Shown piece after piece: positions 26,825 through 35,192 of a DNA stretch of 64,000 bases. Made by a program: the position numbers and the translations under genes. This DNA comes from Bordetella parapertussis (GTDB taxonomy: Bacteria > Pseudomonadota > Gammaproteobacteria > Burkholderiales > Burkholderiaceae_D): positions 1-64,000 of the forward strand of contig CAMBFZ010000015.1 of the NCBI GenBank assembly GCA_945866125.1, written 5' to 3'. The first letter of the stretch is position 1. Every line of letters begins with the position of its first letter. Under the pieces are notes generated by a model. That model worked only from the letters and a program-made list of their open reading frames with translations, made no database searches and was not told the origin of the DNA.

Positions 26825-27337
26825 GTGTCCCAACCGCATTCCGTTTTATACAGACTCAGCGCAGCGTGCATGTTGTCGCTCACCGCGGCATCAGTGCTCG
26901 CGGTTGATCCCGTCAAACTTGACAACCTCAACACCACCAACACCTGCAAATACTGCGACCTGACAGACGCTGCATTAGCTGGGCGTGATTTGCGTGGCGC
27001 AGACTTTCAAAACGCCAACCTCGCCGGCGCAAACATGAGCAAGGCCGATCTATCGCAGCGCCCCTTAGAAAAACGCACGCTGTCGACCAATTTCGAAAGC
27101 GCCAATTTAAGAAAAACAAATTTGTCCGGCGCAAATTTGTCCGGCGCAAATTTTTCTAATGCGTATTTACGTGAGACCAATCTGAACGAATCCAATCTCA
27201 CTGGCGCCATTTTTACGACAGCCAATCTCAAGGGTGCAAACTTGAAAGGCGCCAATGTAACGGGCGTCAAATTTGACGACGCAAAGTTATGCAATACCAC
27301 CATGCCGGATGGCAGCGTCAACGATTCGGGCTGCTGA
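26825..27337 (+). CDS. Exported pentapeptide-repeat protein
   Basis: The 170-residue protein starts at GTG with GGAG upstream. The N-terminal hydrophobic segment (about residues 10-27) looks like a signal peptide. A CKYC pair follows, then more than a dozen A(D/N)LxX pentapeptides such as ADFQNANLAGANMSKADL and ANLSGANFSNAYLRETNL, which form a right-handed quadrilateral beta-helix. The function of exported members is unknown. Two adjacent 15-base copies near 27120-27150 reflect recent repeat duplication. Its stop codon directly abuts the stop of the convergent SRAP gene. Confidence 0.85.
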   Translation: MSQPHSVLYRLSAACMLSLTAASVLAVDPVKLDNLNTTNTCKYCDLTDAALAGRDLRGADFQNANLAGANMSKADLSQRPLEKRTLSTNFESANLRKTNLSGANLSGANFSNAYLRETNLNESNLTGAIFTTANLKGANLKGANVTGVKFDDAKLCNTTMPDGSVNDSGC

Positions 27338-28051
27338 TTACCCTGCATCGCTTTCCCACAACATCCTTGGCTCCGTGCGCGGCACCGCGCTTATCTGCGC
27401 AGATTTTGGCTTAGTTAGACGAGGCGCTGCCTCGGCCCGCAGCCACGCAGCCGGCCATGGCTGCAAATAGTCCGCCACGCTCTCCGGTGAAGTATGCAAC
27501 CAGGTGTCGACCTGCGCAGACTGCAACAGCACAACCATGCGCTTCTCCTCCTCGGGTCGATGAAAGCGCTGCATCAACGGATGCCCGTCCGCGTTAATAG
27601 TGAGCATCGTAAAGGACACCAGCGGCTGATCTTGCGGCCCGCCATGCGGCCGCCACTCCCATAGCCCGGCAATAGCGAGCGGCTCATCCAAAGCCGCGGC
27701 AATCTTCCAGCGTACCGCGTGCCCACTCTCATAATTGGGCTCAAAAAATGACTCTGCCGGTATCACGCAAAACTGTCGCTTGGCAAATGCATGACGAAAC
27801 GACGGCTTGCTCGCTACCGTTTCGCTGCGCGCATTGTAGGTGTGGCGCGCCAGACGAAGTTCGGCCCAGTGCGGCACCATCCCAAAGCAGGCGCTTACGC
27901 ACTCGCGCGACCCGGAACCATCATCAGCAAGCCGGATAATGGGCGCCAGATGGCCGGGATAGATTTCCGTTTTGATCTCCGCCGCCGGGCTTGCCACACC
28001 AAAAAATTGATGCAGGCGTTGCGATGTAGGCGGGGTGTAATTTGCGCACAT
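27338..28051 (-). CDS. SOS response-associated peptidase (SRAP / YedK family)
   Basis: The 237-residue protein starts at the ATG at 28051, preceded by AAGGAG at five bases. This start places Cys at position 2 (MCANYTPP), which is essential because SRAP proteins use the exposed Cys2 to bind abasic sites covalently. Further motifs are NARSETVASKPSFRHAF, FCVIPAESFFEP, AIAGLWEW, FTMLTINADGHPLMQRFHRPEEEKRMVVLL (with catalytic His). It protects single-stranded DNA at abasic lesions. Single gene, convergent with the pentapeptide gene. Confidence 0.92.
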   Translation of the reverse strand: MCANYTPPTSQRLHQFFGVASPAAEIKTEIYPGHLAPIIRLADDGSGSRECVSACFGMVPHWAELRLARHTYNARSETVASKPSFRHAFAKRQFCVIPAESFFEPNYESGHAVRWKIAAALDEPLAIAGLWEWRPHGGPQDQPLVSFTMLTINADGHPLMQRFHRPEEEKRMVVLLQSAQVDTWLHTSPESVADYLQPWPAAWLRAEAAPRLTKPKSAQISAVPRTEPRMLWESDAG

Positions 28052-28099
28052 GAACACTCCTTTGCAAGATAGAGATCTAGCTTAGACCGTCGTGACGCA

Positions 28100-28131
28100 G
28101 AAAAAAGCCCGCGCTTCGGACGCGGGCCTTA
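28100..28131 (-). terminator. Rho-independent terminator (minus strand)
   Basis: AAGCCCGCG / CGCGGGCCTT stem. On the minus strand it is followed by six T residues, ending the exported acetamidase/formamidase-like gene. Confidence 0.85.
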
Positions 28132-28147
28132 CTTAAGCCATGCAAGC

Positions 28148-29401
28148 TTATTTTTTTATGCGTTTTTTGACTTTCGCAAAATCAGACTTGCGAATCATGC
28201 CGTGCACGCCTTTGGTACGGTCAACCACTTGCGAGACCTGATAATCTGCGGCCGCTGACAGATAAGCATAAGCAACCGCTGGTTGCATACCTAGCACCTC
28301 GGTCAAAAAGCGCAACGATTCACGCACCGCCTCTTTCATTGCCTCATCAAGGTCCGCGTTAAGGCCAACTGTAATCCAATGCTGCGCCGTCTCACCAAAA
28401 GGCTTCTCGAGTGAGCCTGAGGCCGATGGAATACGCGGGTCGCCTTTTTTGAGCAAGGTCAGCCGAAAGCTCGCGCGCATTGAATGCTCCAGCGCCGTCA
28501 ACGCGACTTCGCCATCGCCCTGTGCCATATGCGGGTCACCGGTATAAAAATGGGCGCCCTTCACAAACACGGGCAAATACACCGAAGTCCCCGCACCTAA
28601 ATCATTGATGTCGAGATTGCCGCCATAGACGCCGGGCGGCACCGAATGCACCAGCTCTGCAGTCGGCGCGGCGACACCCATGACGCCCATGAAAGGCGCG
28701 GTCGGAAAAGTAATCTCCACACCCTGATCATTGTGCAAAACCGCTTCCCACGCACCGTGACGATTTTTACGAATCGGCGTAAAGACCGAGACATTGTGGA
28801 ATTTGTGCGGCTCGGCGGCGCTAGCACCCGGCTCCGGCGCAGCACCTTGCGGAAACTCGCCCGGTAGTGCGCCCTTACCGTGCCGGTTCGAGATCACGCC
28901 ATAAGGTACCCGGGGCTGCACAGCAAGCACGTCGACCTTCAACACATCACCCGGCTCCGCACCATCAATCGCCACCGGGCCGGTAATAATATGCGGGCCG
29001 TCTTTGGAAAAATCATGGGCCTTCGCCGAGCCGGTAATAGCCAGCGCGTCTTGCAACACCATCCGGGCAGGCACGCCGTGCAATGCAAAATACGCAAGTG
29101 GATCACGCCCCTGATCTTCCAATAGCCCTTCATGCGAGAGCGTATCAAACACCACCGTCGCACCCGAGGGCACTGTCAGCACCGGCGCATCGGTCGCGTT
29201 GGGCAGATAGCCCCATTTGATTGTCTCCAACGTCGACGGAACGTAGTAGACCTTGCCCGGCAAGCCTTTGATGGTCAGTTGCGTCGGCGTCGAGGCAAGG
29301 GGTTGCAACGGCAGCCCTGATTTGACTTTGTCTCCTGCACTGGCGGCCGAGGTCATCACAACGAGCAGGGCGAAAGCGATAGTATGTTTTGAGGTATGCA
29401 T
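28148..29401 (-). CDS. Exported acetamidase/formamidase-family protein
   Basis: About 417 residues from the ATG at 29401, which opens a clear signal peptide (HTIAFALLVVMTSAASAGD). The mature protein shares the FmdA/AmdA fold pattern: GPVAIDGAEPGDVLKVDVLAV, GNLDINDLGAGTSVYLPVFVKGAHFYTGDPHMAQGDGEVALTALE. These are also found in the cytosolic formamidase 600 bases upstream (GGNTDIKDLSTGTRIFFPVYV and so on), so the two are paralogues. Export is unusual for this family and would let the cell hydrolyse amides in the periplasm. Activity is unproven. It is separated from fmdB by about 240 bases without a recognised gene, so a separate promoter is likely. Confidence 0.82.
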   Translation of the reverse strand: MHTSKHTIAFALLVVMTSAASAGDKVKSGLPLQPLASTPTQLTIKGLPGKVYYVPSTLETIKWGYLPNATDAPVLTVPSGATVVFDTLSHEGLLEDQGRDPLAYFALHGVPARMVLQDALAITGSAKAHDFSKDGPHIITGPVAIDGAEPGDVLKVDVLAVQPRVPYGVISNRHGKGALPGEFPQGAAPEPGASAAEPHKFHNVSVFTPIRKNRHGAWEAVLHNDQGVEITFPTAPFMGVMGVAAPTAELVHSVPPGVYGGNLDINDLGAGTSVYLPVFVKGAHFYTGDPHMAQGDGEVALTALEHSMRASFRLTLLKKGDPRIPSASGSLEKPFGETAQHWITVGLNADLDEAMKEAVRESLRFLTEVLGMQPAVAYAYLSAAADYQVSQVVDRTKGVHGMIRKSDFAKVKKRIKK

Positions 29402-29640
29402 GAATGATCGAATGCAAAGAATGGATCGGTAAGCGACGTAGTTTACCGCGTTCCTCTTTTCCAGATAAATAGTACCCGGCGCAGCGCGCAATATTTTTTC
29501 CTGGCGCCGCTTGATCAGGGCTCGACAAGAACGATGCGCGCTATGTAGCGCGCACGTCAGATTGGATTGCCCCGATTCCTCAGACAGGAATCAGGGGTAA
29601 ATGGTGATTAATTCGTTGCGTGATTCGACGGGCATGCCGA

Positions 29641-29937
29641 TCAGGTCTCGCAGACACTACATTGCACGCCCTTGCAGTTATGCAGGACCGACGAGCGCAT
29701 CGCATTTTTCTTGGTGCCGGGGCCCGTGATGCCATTGCCAGCCAGTTGCTGGGCCAGACTTTGCGGCTTCCATCGCTCAACCGAATGCATCGCCACGCGT
29801 GCGCTGGTAATTTGCGGCGCGGCCTTTGTCGTCTGTTTGCAATAAGGGCAATCAATGTCGGAATGCAGACTGGCGATGGTCAATCGCTTTTCAAAAATGC
29901 CGTCGCATTCGGTACAACGGATATCGTATAAAGGCAT
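29641..29937 (-). CDS. fmdB: FmdB-family zinc-ribbon protein
   Basis: The 98-residue protein begins MPLYDIRCTECDGIFEKRL and has CPYC, giving the Cys2/Cys2 zinc ribbon of the FmdB family. It also has a C-terminal NCKGVQCSVCET with additional cysteines. In Methylophilus the fmdB product was proposed to regulate formamidase. It lies 67 bases downstream of the formamidase gene on the same strand, the expected partnership. Confidence 0.9.
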   Translation of the reverse strand: MPLYDIRCTECDGIFEKRLTIASLHSDIDCPYCKQTTKAAPQITSARVAMHSVERWKPQSLAQQLAGNGITGPGTKKNAMRSSVLHNCKGVQCSVCET

Positions 29938-30004
29938 CGTCGTTTTCCTTCTCTCTCAGTCAATTGCCGTGCTGCGCGTGCAGCACGGCCTGTCGCATCA
30001 AGGC

Positions 30005-31177
30005 TTATCGGCCCCAATAAGACTTGTCGTTCAACATGCCCTTCGGCGTAATATCAACTTCGAAAATTTCTGTCGGAATCGATACGGTCGCCGCGCAGTT
30101 TGGTATATCCACGATGCCGCCGATACGACCCTCAACCGGTGCTGCGGTCAGCAACATATAGGCTTGCGGACCGGTCAGGCCAAAGTGCGTCAGATAGTCG
30201 ATCGCTTTCAGGCAAGCCTGGCGATAGGCGACGGTGGCGTCGAGATAATAGTTTTTGCCGTTCTCGACGCTGATGCCCTCAAAGGTCAGATACTTGCTGT
30301 AATGCGGCTTGACCACTGATGGCATAAAAATCGGTGCCGACAGGTTGTACTTGGCCATGCCCCCTTTGATCAGATCAAAGCCAACGTGGGTCGCGCCATC
30401 CATTTCGATTGCGCCGCAAAAGCCAATCTCGCCATCGCCCTGCGAGAAGTGCAAGTCGCCCATCGAGAAGCCGGCGCCTTTGACATACACCGGGAAGAAA
30501 ATGCGGGTACCCGTCGACAGATCTTTGATGTCGGTGTTGCCGCCGTGTTCGCGTGGTGGCACGGTGCGCGCCGCTTCTTTGGCCATGCGATCAAATTCCG
30601 CGCCTTGCACACCGCGTAATACCGCGGTCTCAGCATGCGGTGGTTTGGCCAGGCCCATCTTTGCCAGCGGTGCCTCGCGACGATTCCATTCGGCCAGCAA
30701 ATCATGCGATGGCAGGCAACCCATCAGACCGGGATGGGTCAGACCTGCGATACGCACGCCGGGAATATGGCGCGAGGTTGCATACAAACCTTTCAAATCC
30801 CAGATCGCTTTGGCAGGATCAGGAAAGTAATCAGCCAGAAAACCGCCGCCGTTAGACTTGGCGAACACACCGGAAAAACCCACCGGCGTAATCGGCTTAA
30901 TGTCGAGCAGGTCAATCACCAGCAAATCACCCGGCTCAGCGCCTTCGACATAAAACGGACCAGTCAACGGATGCGCGCGCGTCAGATCGACATCGCGCAC
31001 ATCGGAGCAATCATCGTTGTCCAAAATTTGTGCATCAAGAAAATCCAGTGTCTCGATGATGATCTCTTCGCCCGGTTTGACCTTGGACAAAAAAGGAATA
31101 TCAGGATGCCAGCGGTTATGGCCCAATTCGGCTTGCTCAGAGAGCCGCTTGCCCGGCTTGATCGTAAAGTGTTGCAT
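30005..31177 (-). CDS. fmdA: Formamidase
   Basis: The 390-residue cytosolic enzyme of the acetamidase/formamidase family hydrolyses formamide (and more slowly other short amides) to ammonium and the acid. Motifs in order: HNRWHPDIPFLSKVKPGEEI, DCSDVRDVDLTRAHPLTGPFYVEGAEPGDLLVIDLLDI, HPGLMGCLPS, PPREHGGNTDIKDLSTGTRIFFPVYVKGAGFSMGDLHFSQGDGEIGFCGAIEM and YLTHFGLTGPQAYMLLTAAPVEGRIGGIVDIPNCAATVSIP. Length matches the Methylophilus enzyme (about 400). There is no signal peptide. It is downstream of the urt-type importer and upstream of fmdB, as in described fmd loci. Confidence 0.95.
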   Translation of the reverse strand: MQHFTIKPGKRLSEQAELGHNRWHPDIPFLSKVKPGEEIIIETLDFLDAQILDNDDCSDVRDVDLTRAHPLTGPFYVEGAEPGDLLVIDLLDIKPITPVGFSGVFAKSNGGGFLADYFPDPAKAIWDLKGLYATSRHIPGVRIAGLTHPGLMGCLPSHDLLAEWNRREAPLAKMGLAKPPHAETAVLRGVQGAEFDRMAKEAARTVPPREHGGNTDIKDLSTGTRIFFPVYVKGAGFSMGDLHFSQGDGEIGFCGAIEMDGATHVGFDLIKGGMAKYNLSAPIFMPSVVKPHYSKYLTFEGISVENGKNYYLDATVAYRQACLKAIDYLTHFGLTGPQAYMLLTAAPVEGRIGGIVDIPNCAATVSIPTEIFEVDITPKGMLNDKSYWGR

Positions 31178-31193
31178 GGTTTCTCCTTAGTTT

Positions 31194-31448
31194 TTAGAAC
31201 GGTGCAAATGCACCTGCGCTGCAGCCGGCCTGATAGCCGCCGCTGACGGTGTCGTCCTTGATCGTCTTGCAAACTTGCTTGATCCATTCGTCTTGCTTTA
31301 GCACCGTGCCATCTGGCAGCGTGCCCCCCTCAGCATTAAACGACTGCAAACAGACCGGGCAGGTTTGCACCGATGCGGTGGTGCGCGCCTTGCCACGATC
31401 GGTGAAACCGTCGTTGCCAAATTTGTTGTAATGCATGTAGCCAATCAT
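31194..31448 (-). CDS. Small Cys-containing protein of the formamidase operon
   Basis: The 84-residue protein begins at an ATG with AAGGGG upstream and lies 16 bases before fmdA, so translation with the operon is likely. It contains TCPVCLQSF and two further cysteines (QVCKTIKDD, YQAGCSAG), giving a possible metal- or disulfide-binding site. It has no signal peptide and I do not recognise the family. The position between importer and formamidase suggests a job in amide use. Confidence 0.7.
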   Translation of the reverse strand: MIGYMHYNKFGNDGFTDRGKARTTASVQTCPVCLQSFNAEGGTLPDGTVLKQDEWIKQVCKTIKDDTVSGGYQAGCSAGAFAPF

Positions 31449-31509
31449 CTGATCAGTCCCCTTGTTGGATTGCCTGCTGCTGCGTTGTCTGCTGGGTCAG
31501 GCGATAAAA

Positions 31510-31535
31510 CCGGTCGCCTCTGTTGATGCGACCGG
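31510..31535 (-). terminator. Weak hairpin between urtE and the fmd genes
   Basis: CCGGTCGC / GCGACCGG with a ten-base loop, followed on the minus strand by only four T residues. It lies after the small Cys-protein reading direction begins toward urtE, so it could act as a partial terminator between fmdA-side and importer transcripts, or as an mRNA stability element. Confidence 0.35.
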
Positions 31536-31545
31536 AGCAGATTTC

Positions 31546-32235
31546 TTACACTGACAAATACCGGCTGATCGTCGCCGCATCCACATTAGCGCGCGTATCT
31601 TCATAAGCGAAACGACCTTTATCAATCACAAAAAAGCGATCTGCAATCTCGAGCGTGAACGACAACACTTGTTCAGAGACGATGATGGTCAAGTCACGCA
31701 TCTTGCGAATCTCTTTCAGACTCTTGGCAATGTCTTTGATGATGGAGGGTTGTATGCCTTCAGTCGGCTCGTCGAGCAGCAAGACTTTTGGATTAGTCGC
31801 GAGTGCACGCGCAATCGCGAGTTGCTGTTGCTGACCACCCGAGAGATTGCCGCCACGCCGGCCTTTCATTTCATACAGCACGGGAAAAAGCGCATAGAGC
31901 TCGTCGGGCACTTTGCCATTGGCAGACGCCGGCAAACCGGTTTGTATATTTTCAAGCACGCTCATGCTGGGGAAAATCATGCGCCCCTGCGGCACATAGG
32001 CGATGCCGCTGGCGACCCGATCATGGCTTTCCATGCCGGCCACATTGACACCAGCGATCTCGATGCTGCCTGCGCGCACAGGCAGGATGCCCATCAGGGT
32101 TTTAAACAGCGTGGTCTTGCCCATGCCGTTGCGGCCCATGATGGCGATAATTTCCTGTTTCTCTACCGTGAAGTTCAGATCATGAATAACCTGACTCTGA
32201 CCATATCCGGATGCGAGATTTGATACCTTAAACAT
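31546..32235 (-). CDS. urtE: Urea/short-chain amide ABC transporter ATP-binding protein UrtE
   Basis: The 229-residue ATPase has Walker A GRNGMGKTT, Q-loop region YVPQGRMIFPSMSVLENI, signature LSGGQQQQLAIARAL and Walker B VLLLDEPTEGIQP. The PQGRMIFPSMSV segment is typical of UrtE. It energises import with UrtD. It is the last ABC gene of urtABCDE, 20 bases after urtD. In fmd loci equivalents are called FmdF-associated ATPases. Confidence 0.93.
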   Translation of the reverse strand: MFKVSNLASGYGQSQVIHDLNFTVEKQEIIAIMGRNGMGKTTLFKTLMGILPVRAGSIEIAGVNVAGMESHDRVASGIAYVPQGRMIFPSMSVLENIQTGLPASANGKVPDELYALFPVLYEMKGRRGGNLSGGQQQQLAIARALATNPKVLLLDEPTEGIQPSIIKDIAKSLKEIRKMRDLTIIVSEQVLSFTLEIADRFFVIDKGRFAYEDTRANVDAATISRYLSV

Positions 32236-32255
32236 GATTGCCTCCGAATTTTTTC

Positions 32256-33023
32256 TTAATGACCGAGATAGACTTCAATCACTTTAGGATTGTTTTGCAC
32301 CGCCTCCATCGTGCCGGCAGCGAGCAATTTGCCCTGATGCAGAACGGTGACTTTGCTGGCAATCGATTTCACAAATTCCATGTCATGCTCAATCACGATC
32401 ACAGAGCGCCCCTTGCTGATCCGCGCCAACAACTCGGCCGTTTTTTCACGCTCGGACACGCTCATGCCAGCCACGGGCTCGTCCAGCATCAACAGCTCTG
32501 GCTCCTGCATGAGCAGCATGCCAATTTCCAGCCATTGCTTTTGTCCGTGCGAAAGTAGATCAGCGGTCTGTGTTAAAAAGTCCGTCAGAAAAATATCTTT
32601 GGCAACTTGTCGGACCCGCTCAACCACGTCATCCGTGCGCTTGAACATCAACGCGCCAAATACGCCACGGCCGCGGGGAAAGGACATCTCCAGATTTTCA
32701 AAAACGGTCAAGGCTTCATAGATGGAAGGCGTTTGAAACTTACGGCCCACACCGGCGTGCACGATCTGGTGCTCGCTCATCTTGGTCAGCTCCAGATCCT
32801 TAAACTGGATGCTGCCCGACGTCGCCTGTGTCTTGCCGCAGATCAGATCAAGCAGCGTGGTCTTACCAGCGCCGTTTGGTCCGATCACGACGTGCACTTC
32901 ATTGCGGTCGATATATAGATTGAGATCATCGACTGCCTTGAAGCCGTCGAAGGACACCGTCAACCCTTCAATGGCCAGTACCGGACGATTACTATTGGTG
33001 ATGCCGATCGCAGCGGTACTCAT
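32256..33023 (-). CDS. urtD: Urea/short-chain amide ABC transporter ATP-binding protein UrtD
   Basis: About 255 residues from the ATG at 33023, overlapping the urtC stop by four bases. Walker A is GPNGAGKTTLLDLI, and the family-typical signature DLLSHGQKQWLEIGMLLMQEP, Walker B LLMLDEPVAGMS and H-loop VIVIEHDMEFVKSIA are present. The LSHGQKQWLEIGM signature separates UrtD from the general LivG group. It works with UrtE. A reading starting at 33086 adds non-family residues and was not used. Confidence 0.93.
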   Translation of the reverse strand: MSTAAIGITNSNRPVLAIEGLTVSFDGFKAVDDLNLYIDRNEVHVVIGPNGAGKTTLLDLICGKTQATSGSIQFKDLELTKMSEHQIVHAGVGRKFQTPSIYEALTVFENLEMSFPRGRGVFGALMFKRTDDVVERVRQVAKDIFLTDFLTQTADLLSHGQKQWLEIGMLLMQEPELLMLDEPVAGMSVSEREKTAELLARISKGRSVIVIEHDMEFVKSIASKVTVLHQGKLLAAGTMEAVQNNPKVIEVYLGH

Positions 33024-34150
33024 TTGACACCCTCCATGCTGGATAACGTGAGTTTGGTTTTGCCGCCGAAAAGTTTGGCAAGCCATTGCTTGCCATGGCT
33101 CTCATACAAACCGGCTAAGCCATTCGGGAAATACATGACCACGGTGATGAACAACCCGCCCATTAGGAACAACCAGAGCTCCGGAACAGTCTCGGAAAAG
33201 TAGGTCTTGCCATAATTGACCAGCAACGTGCCGTAGACCGCGCCAAGCAAGGACATGCGGCCGCCAACAGCGGCGTAAATGACCATTTCAATCGAGGGCA
33301 CGATACCAACGAAGGACGGCGACATAAAGCCTACCTGCAAGGTAAACATGGCCCCGCCAATAGCCGAGATACCGGCAGCTGCACAGAACACAAACACTTT
33401 GAAGTTGGCCACGTCGTAGCCTGAAAACCGGACCCGCTCTTCTTTGTCACGCATCGCGACCAAAAGACGGCCCAGCTTCGAGGTCAGCACAAAGCGTCCG
33501 AAGATGATGCAGGCAACCAGCAGACCAACGCAGGCGAAATACAAAATCATCCGCGCTTCATCGGTGCGAATATCCCAACCCAGCATGGTCTTCAAATCGG
33601 TGATGCCGTTGACACCACCGGTCCAGCCTTGACGGCCAATAATCAAAATCGCCAGAATCGCCGCAATCGCTTGCGTGACAATCGAAAAATAGACGTCGCC
33701 AACACGGCGCTTAAACATCGCCGTGCCAACAATCAGCGCAAGGATCACCGGTACGGCAATGACGAGCAGGAAGGTCAGCGGCAGACTCTGAAAAGGCACC
33801 CAGATCGCGGGCAACTCCGTAATCTGATTCCAGTCCATGAAGTCAGGAATACCAGGCGTGGTTTGAATTTTAGTGCTGATCGGATCCGATGCTTCGAGTT
33901 TCAAAAACATCGCCATGCAGTAACCACCGAGACCAAAAAACACGCCTTGGCCGAGCGAGAGAATACCGCCATAGCCCCAGCACAATACCAAGCCGACAGC
34001 GACAAAGGCATACGACAGATATTTGCCGATCATGTTGAGCCGGAACGGATCTAGTGCCAACGGGAAGACAATCATCAGCAAGGCGCACAAGATCAAGAGA
34101 CCGATCGCGCCTTGTTTGCCACCCAATAATTTTTCAAATGCGGAATTCAT
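33020..34150 (-). CDS. urtC: Urea/short-chain amide ABC transporter permease UrtC
   Basis: The 376-residue inner-membrane permease of the LivM/UrtC type has about ten membrane segments, with WGYGGILSLGQGVFFGLGGYCMAMFLKLE near the N-terminus and the LRRR/EAA-like DKEERVRFSGYDVANFKVFVFC loop. The large loop DPISTKIQTTPGIPDFMDWNQITELPAIWVPF is characteristic of UrtC. It pairs with UrtB to form the channel. It is preceded by urtB with 28 bases between and overlaps urtD. Confidence 0.92.
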   Translation of the reverse strand: MNSAFEKLLGGKQGAIGLLILCALLMIVFPLALDPFRLNMIGKYLSYAFVAVGLVLCWGYGGILSLGQGVFFGLGGYCMAMFLKLEASDPISTKIQTTPGIPDFMDWNQITELPAIWVPFQSLPLTFLLVIAVPVILALIVGTAMFKRRVGDVYFSIVTQAIAAILAILIIGRQGWTGGVNGITDLKTMLGWDIRTDEARMILYFACVGLLVACIIFGRFVLTSKLGRLLVAMRDKEERVRFSGYDVANFKVFVFCAAAGISAIGGAMFTLQVGFMSPSFVGIVPSIEMVIYAAVGGRMSLLGAVYGTLLVNYGKTYFSETVPELWLFLMGGLFITVVMYFPNGLAGLYESHGKQWLAKLFGGKTKLTLSSMEGVK

Positions 34151-34178
34151 TTTTGACCTTTCGATTATGCGAAGCGAG

Positions 34179-35096
34179 TTATTTGCGCAGCTTGGTTGCG
34201 AACAAGCCTTGCGGACGCATCAGAAGGATCAGAATCACGATCGACAGTGTCAGCACCTTGGCCATCGAACCCGTCAGGAAAAACTCCAGCGTTGACTGGG
34301 CCTGCGCAATCGTGAAGGCCGATACGATGGTGCCAATCAAACTTTGCGCACCGCCAAACACCACGGTGAGAAAGGTATCAACGATATAGAGCGAACCCGA
34401 CGTCGGACCGGTTGAGCCAATGGTGGTAAACGCCGCGCCTGCAACGCCGGCCACACCGCAACCCAGCGCAAAGGTCGTGCGGTCAACCTGGCGGGTATTG
34501 ATGCCTACTGCGCCACTCATCATGCGATTTTGCATGGTGGCCCGAACTTGCAGACCCCAGCGGGAGCGATACAACAACACAAAGATGGCGCTGGTCAGCA
34601 CAATGGTCAGCGCCATCATGAACAAACCATTGATCGGAATATCGACGCCTTCAGCAGGCTGGAAAGAACCCATCAGCCAGTCAGGCAAGGTGGCACTAAC
34701 TTCTTTGGCGCCAAAAATAGAACGAAACGATTGCTGCATCACCAGCGACAAACCCCAGGTCGCCAAGAGTGTGTCGAGCGGTCGTTTATAGAGATGCGAG
34801 ATCATCAGGCGCTCAACCAGGTAGCCGATCCCATAGGCGACGAGGAAGGCCATCACGATCGCGCCAAAAAAATAATACGGCTGCAAAGCCGGTGCGTAAT
34901 CTGTCGTGAGCTTGGAGAGCAGATACGTCGAATAGGCGCCGATGGTGAGAAACTCGCCATGCGCCATATTGATCACGCCCATCTGACCGAAAATGATTGC
35001 TAGCCCGAGTGCCATCAGCAGCAACACGCAAAACACGGACAGGCCGTTAAATCCCTGCATCATTAAGATGCCGCCAAATTCAGATAACCAGCTCAT
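34179..35096 (-). CDS. urtB: Urea/short-chain amide ABC transporter permease UrtB
   Basis: The 305-residue LivH/UrtB permease has GLAIIFGQMGVINMAHGEFLTIGAYSTYL and GLQVRATMQNRMMSGAVGINTRQVDRTTFALGCGVAGVAGAAF, the UrtB hallmark (MMSGAVGINTRQVDR). It is the short type, without the long N-terminal extension that UrtB proteins next to urease genes often have. No urease genes are in the window, which fits amide rather than urea use, though both are possible. Confidence 0.92.
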   Translation of the reverse strand: MSWLSEFGGILMMQGFNGLSVFCVLLLMALGLAIIFGQMGVINMAHGEFLTIGAYSTYLLSKLTTDYAPALQPYYFFGAIVMAFLVAYGIGYLVERLMISHLYKRPLDTLLATWGLSLVMQQSFRSIFGAKEVSATLPDWLMGSFQPAEGVDIPINGLFMMALTIVLTSAIFVLLYRSRWGLQVRATMQNRMMSGAVGINTRQVDRTTFALGCGVAGVAGAAFTTIGSTGPTSGSLYIVDTFLTVVFGGAQSLIGTIVSAFTIAQAQSTLEFFLTGSMAKVLTLSIVILILLMRPQGLFATKLRK

Positions 35097-35150
35097 GATG
35101 ACTCCTTAGGTACGACAAAACAGATACAAACAATCCACTTCAAAAAAACA

Positions 35151-35182
35151 AGCGGCGGGCGACCACGAGGCCGCTCGCCGCT
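35151..35182 (-). terminator. Hairpin after urtA (partial terminator or mRNA stabiliser)
   Basis: AGCGGCG / CGCCGCT stem with further inner pairing, followed on the minus strand by TGTTTTTTTG. It lies between the substrate-binding-protein gene and the permease genes, a usual place for a leaky terminator that raises the ratio of binding protein to membrane parts. Confidence 0.65.
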
Positions 35183-35192
35183 CTATTGCAAC

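Noticed and set aside
27110..27160. Tandem repeat that could look like a CRISPR or satellite
   Set aside because: It is a repeated codon block encoding two pentapeptide repeats inside the gene, with no spacers.
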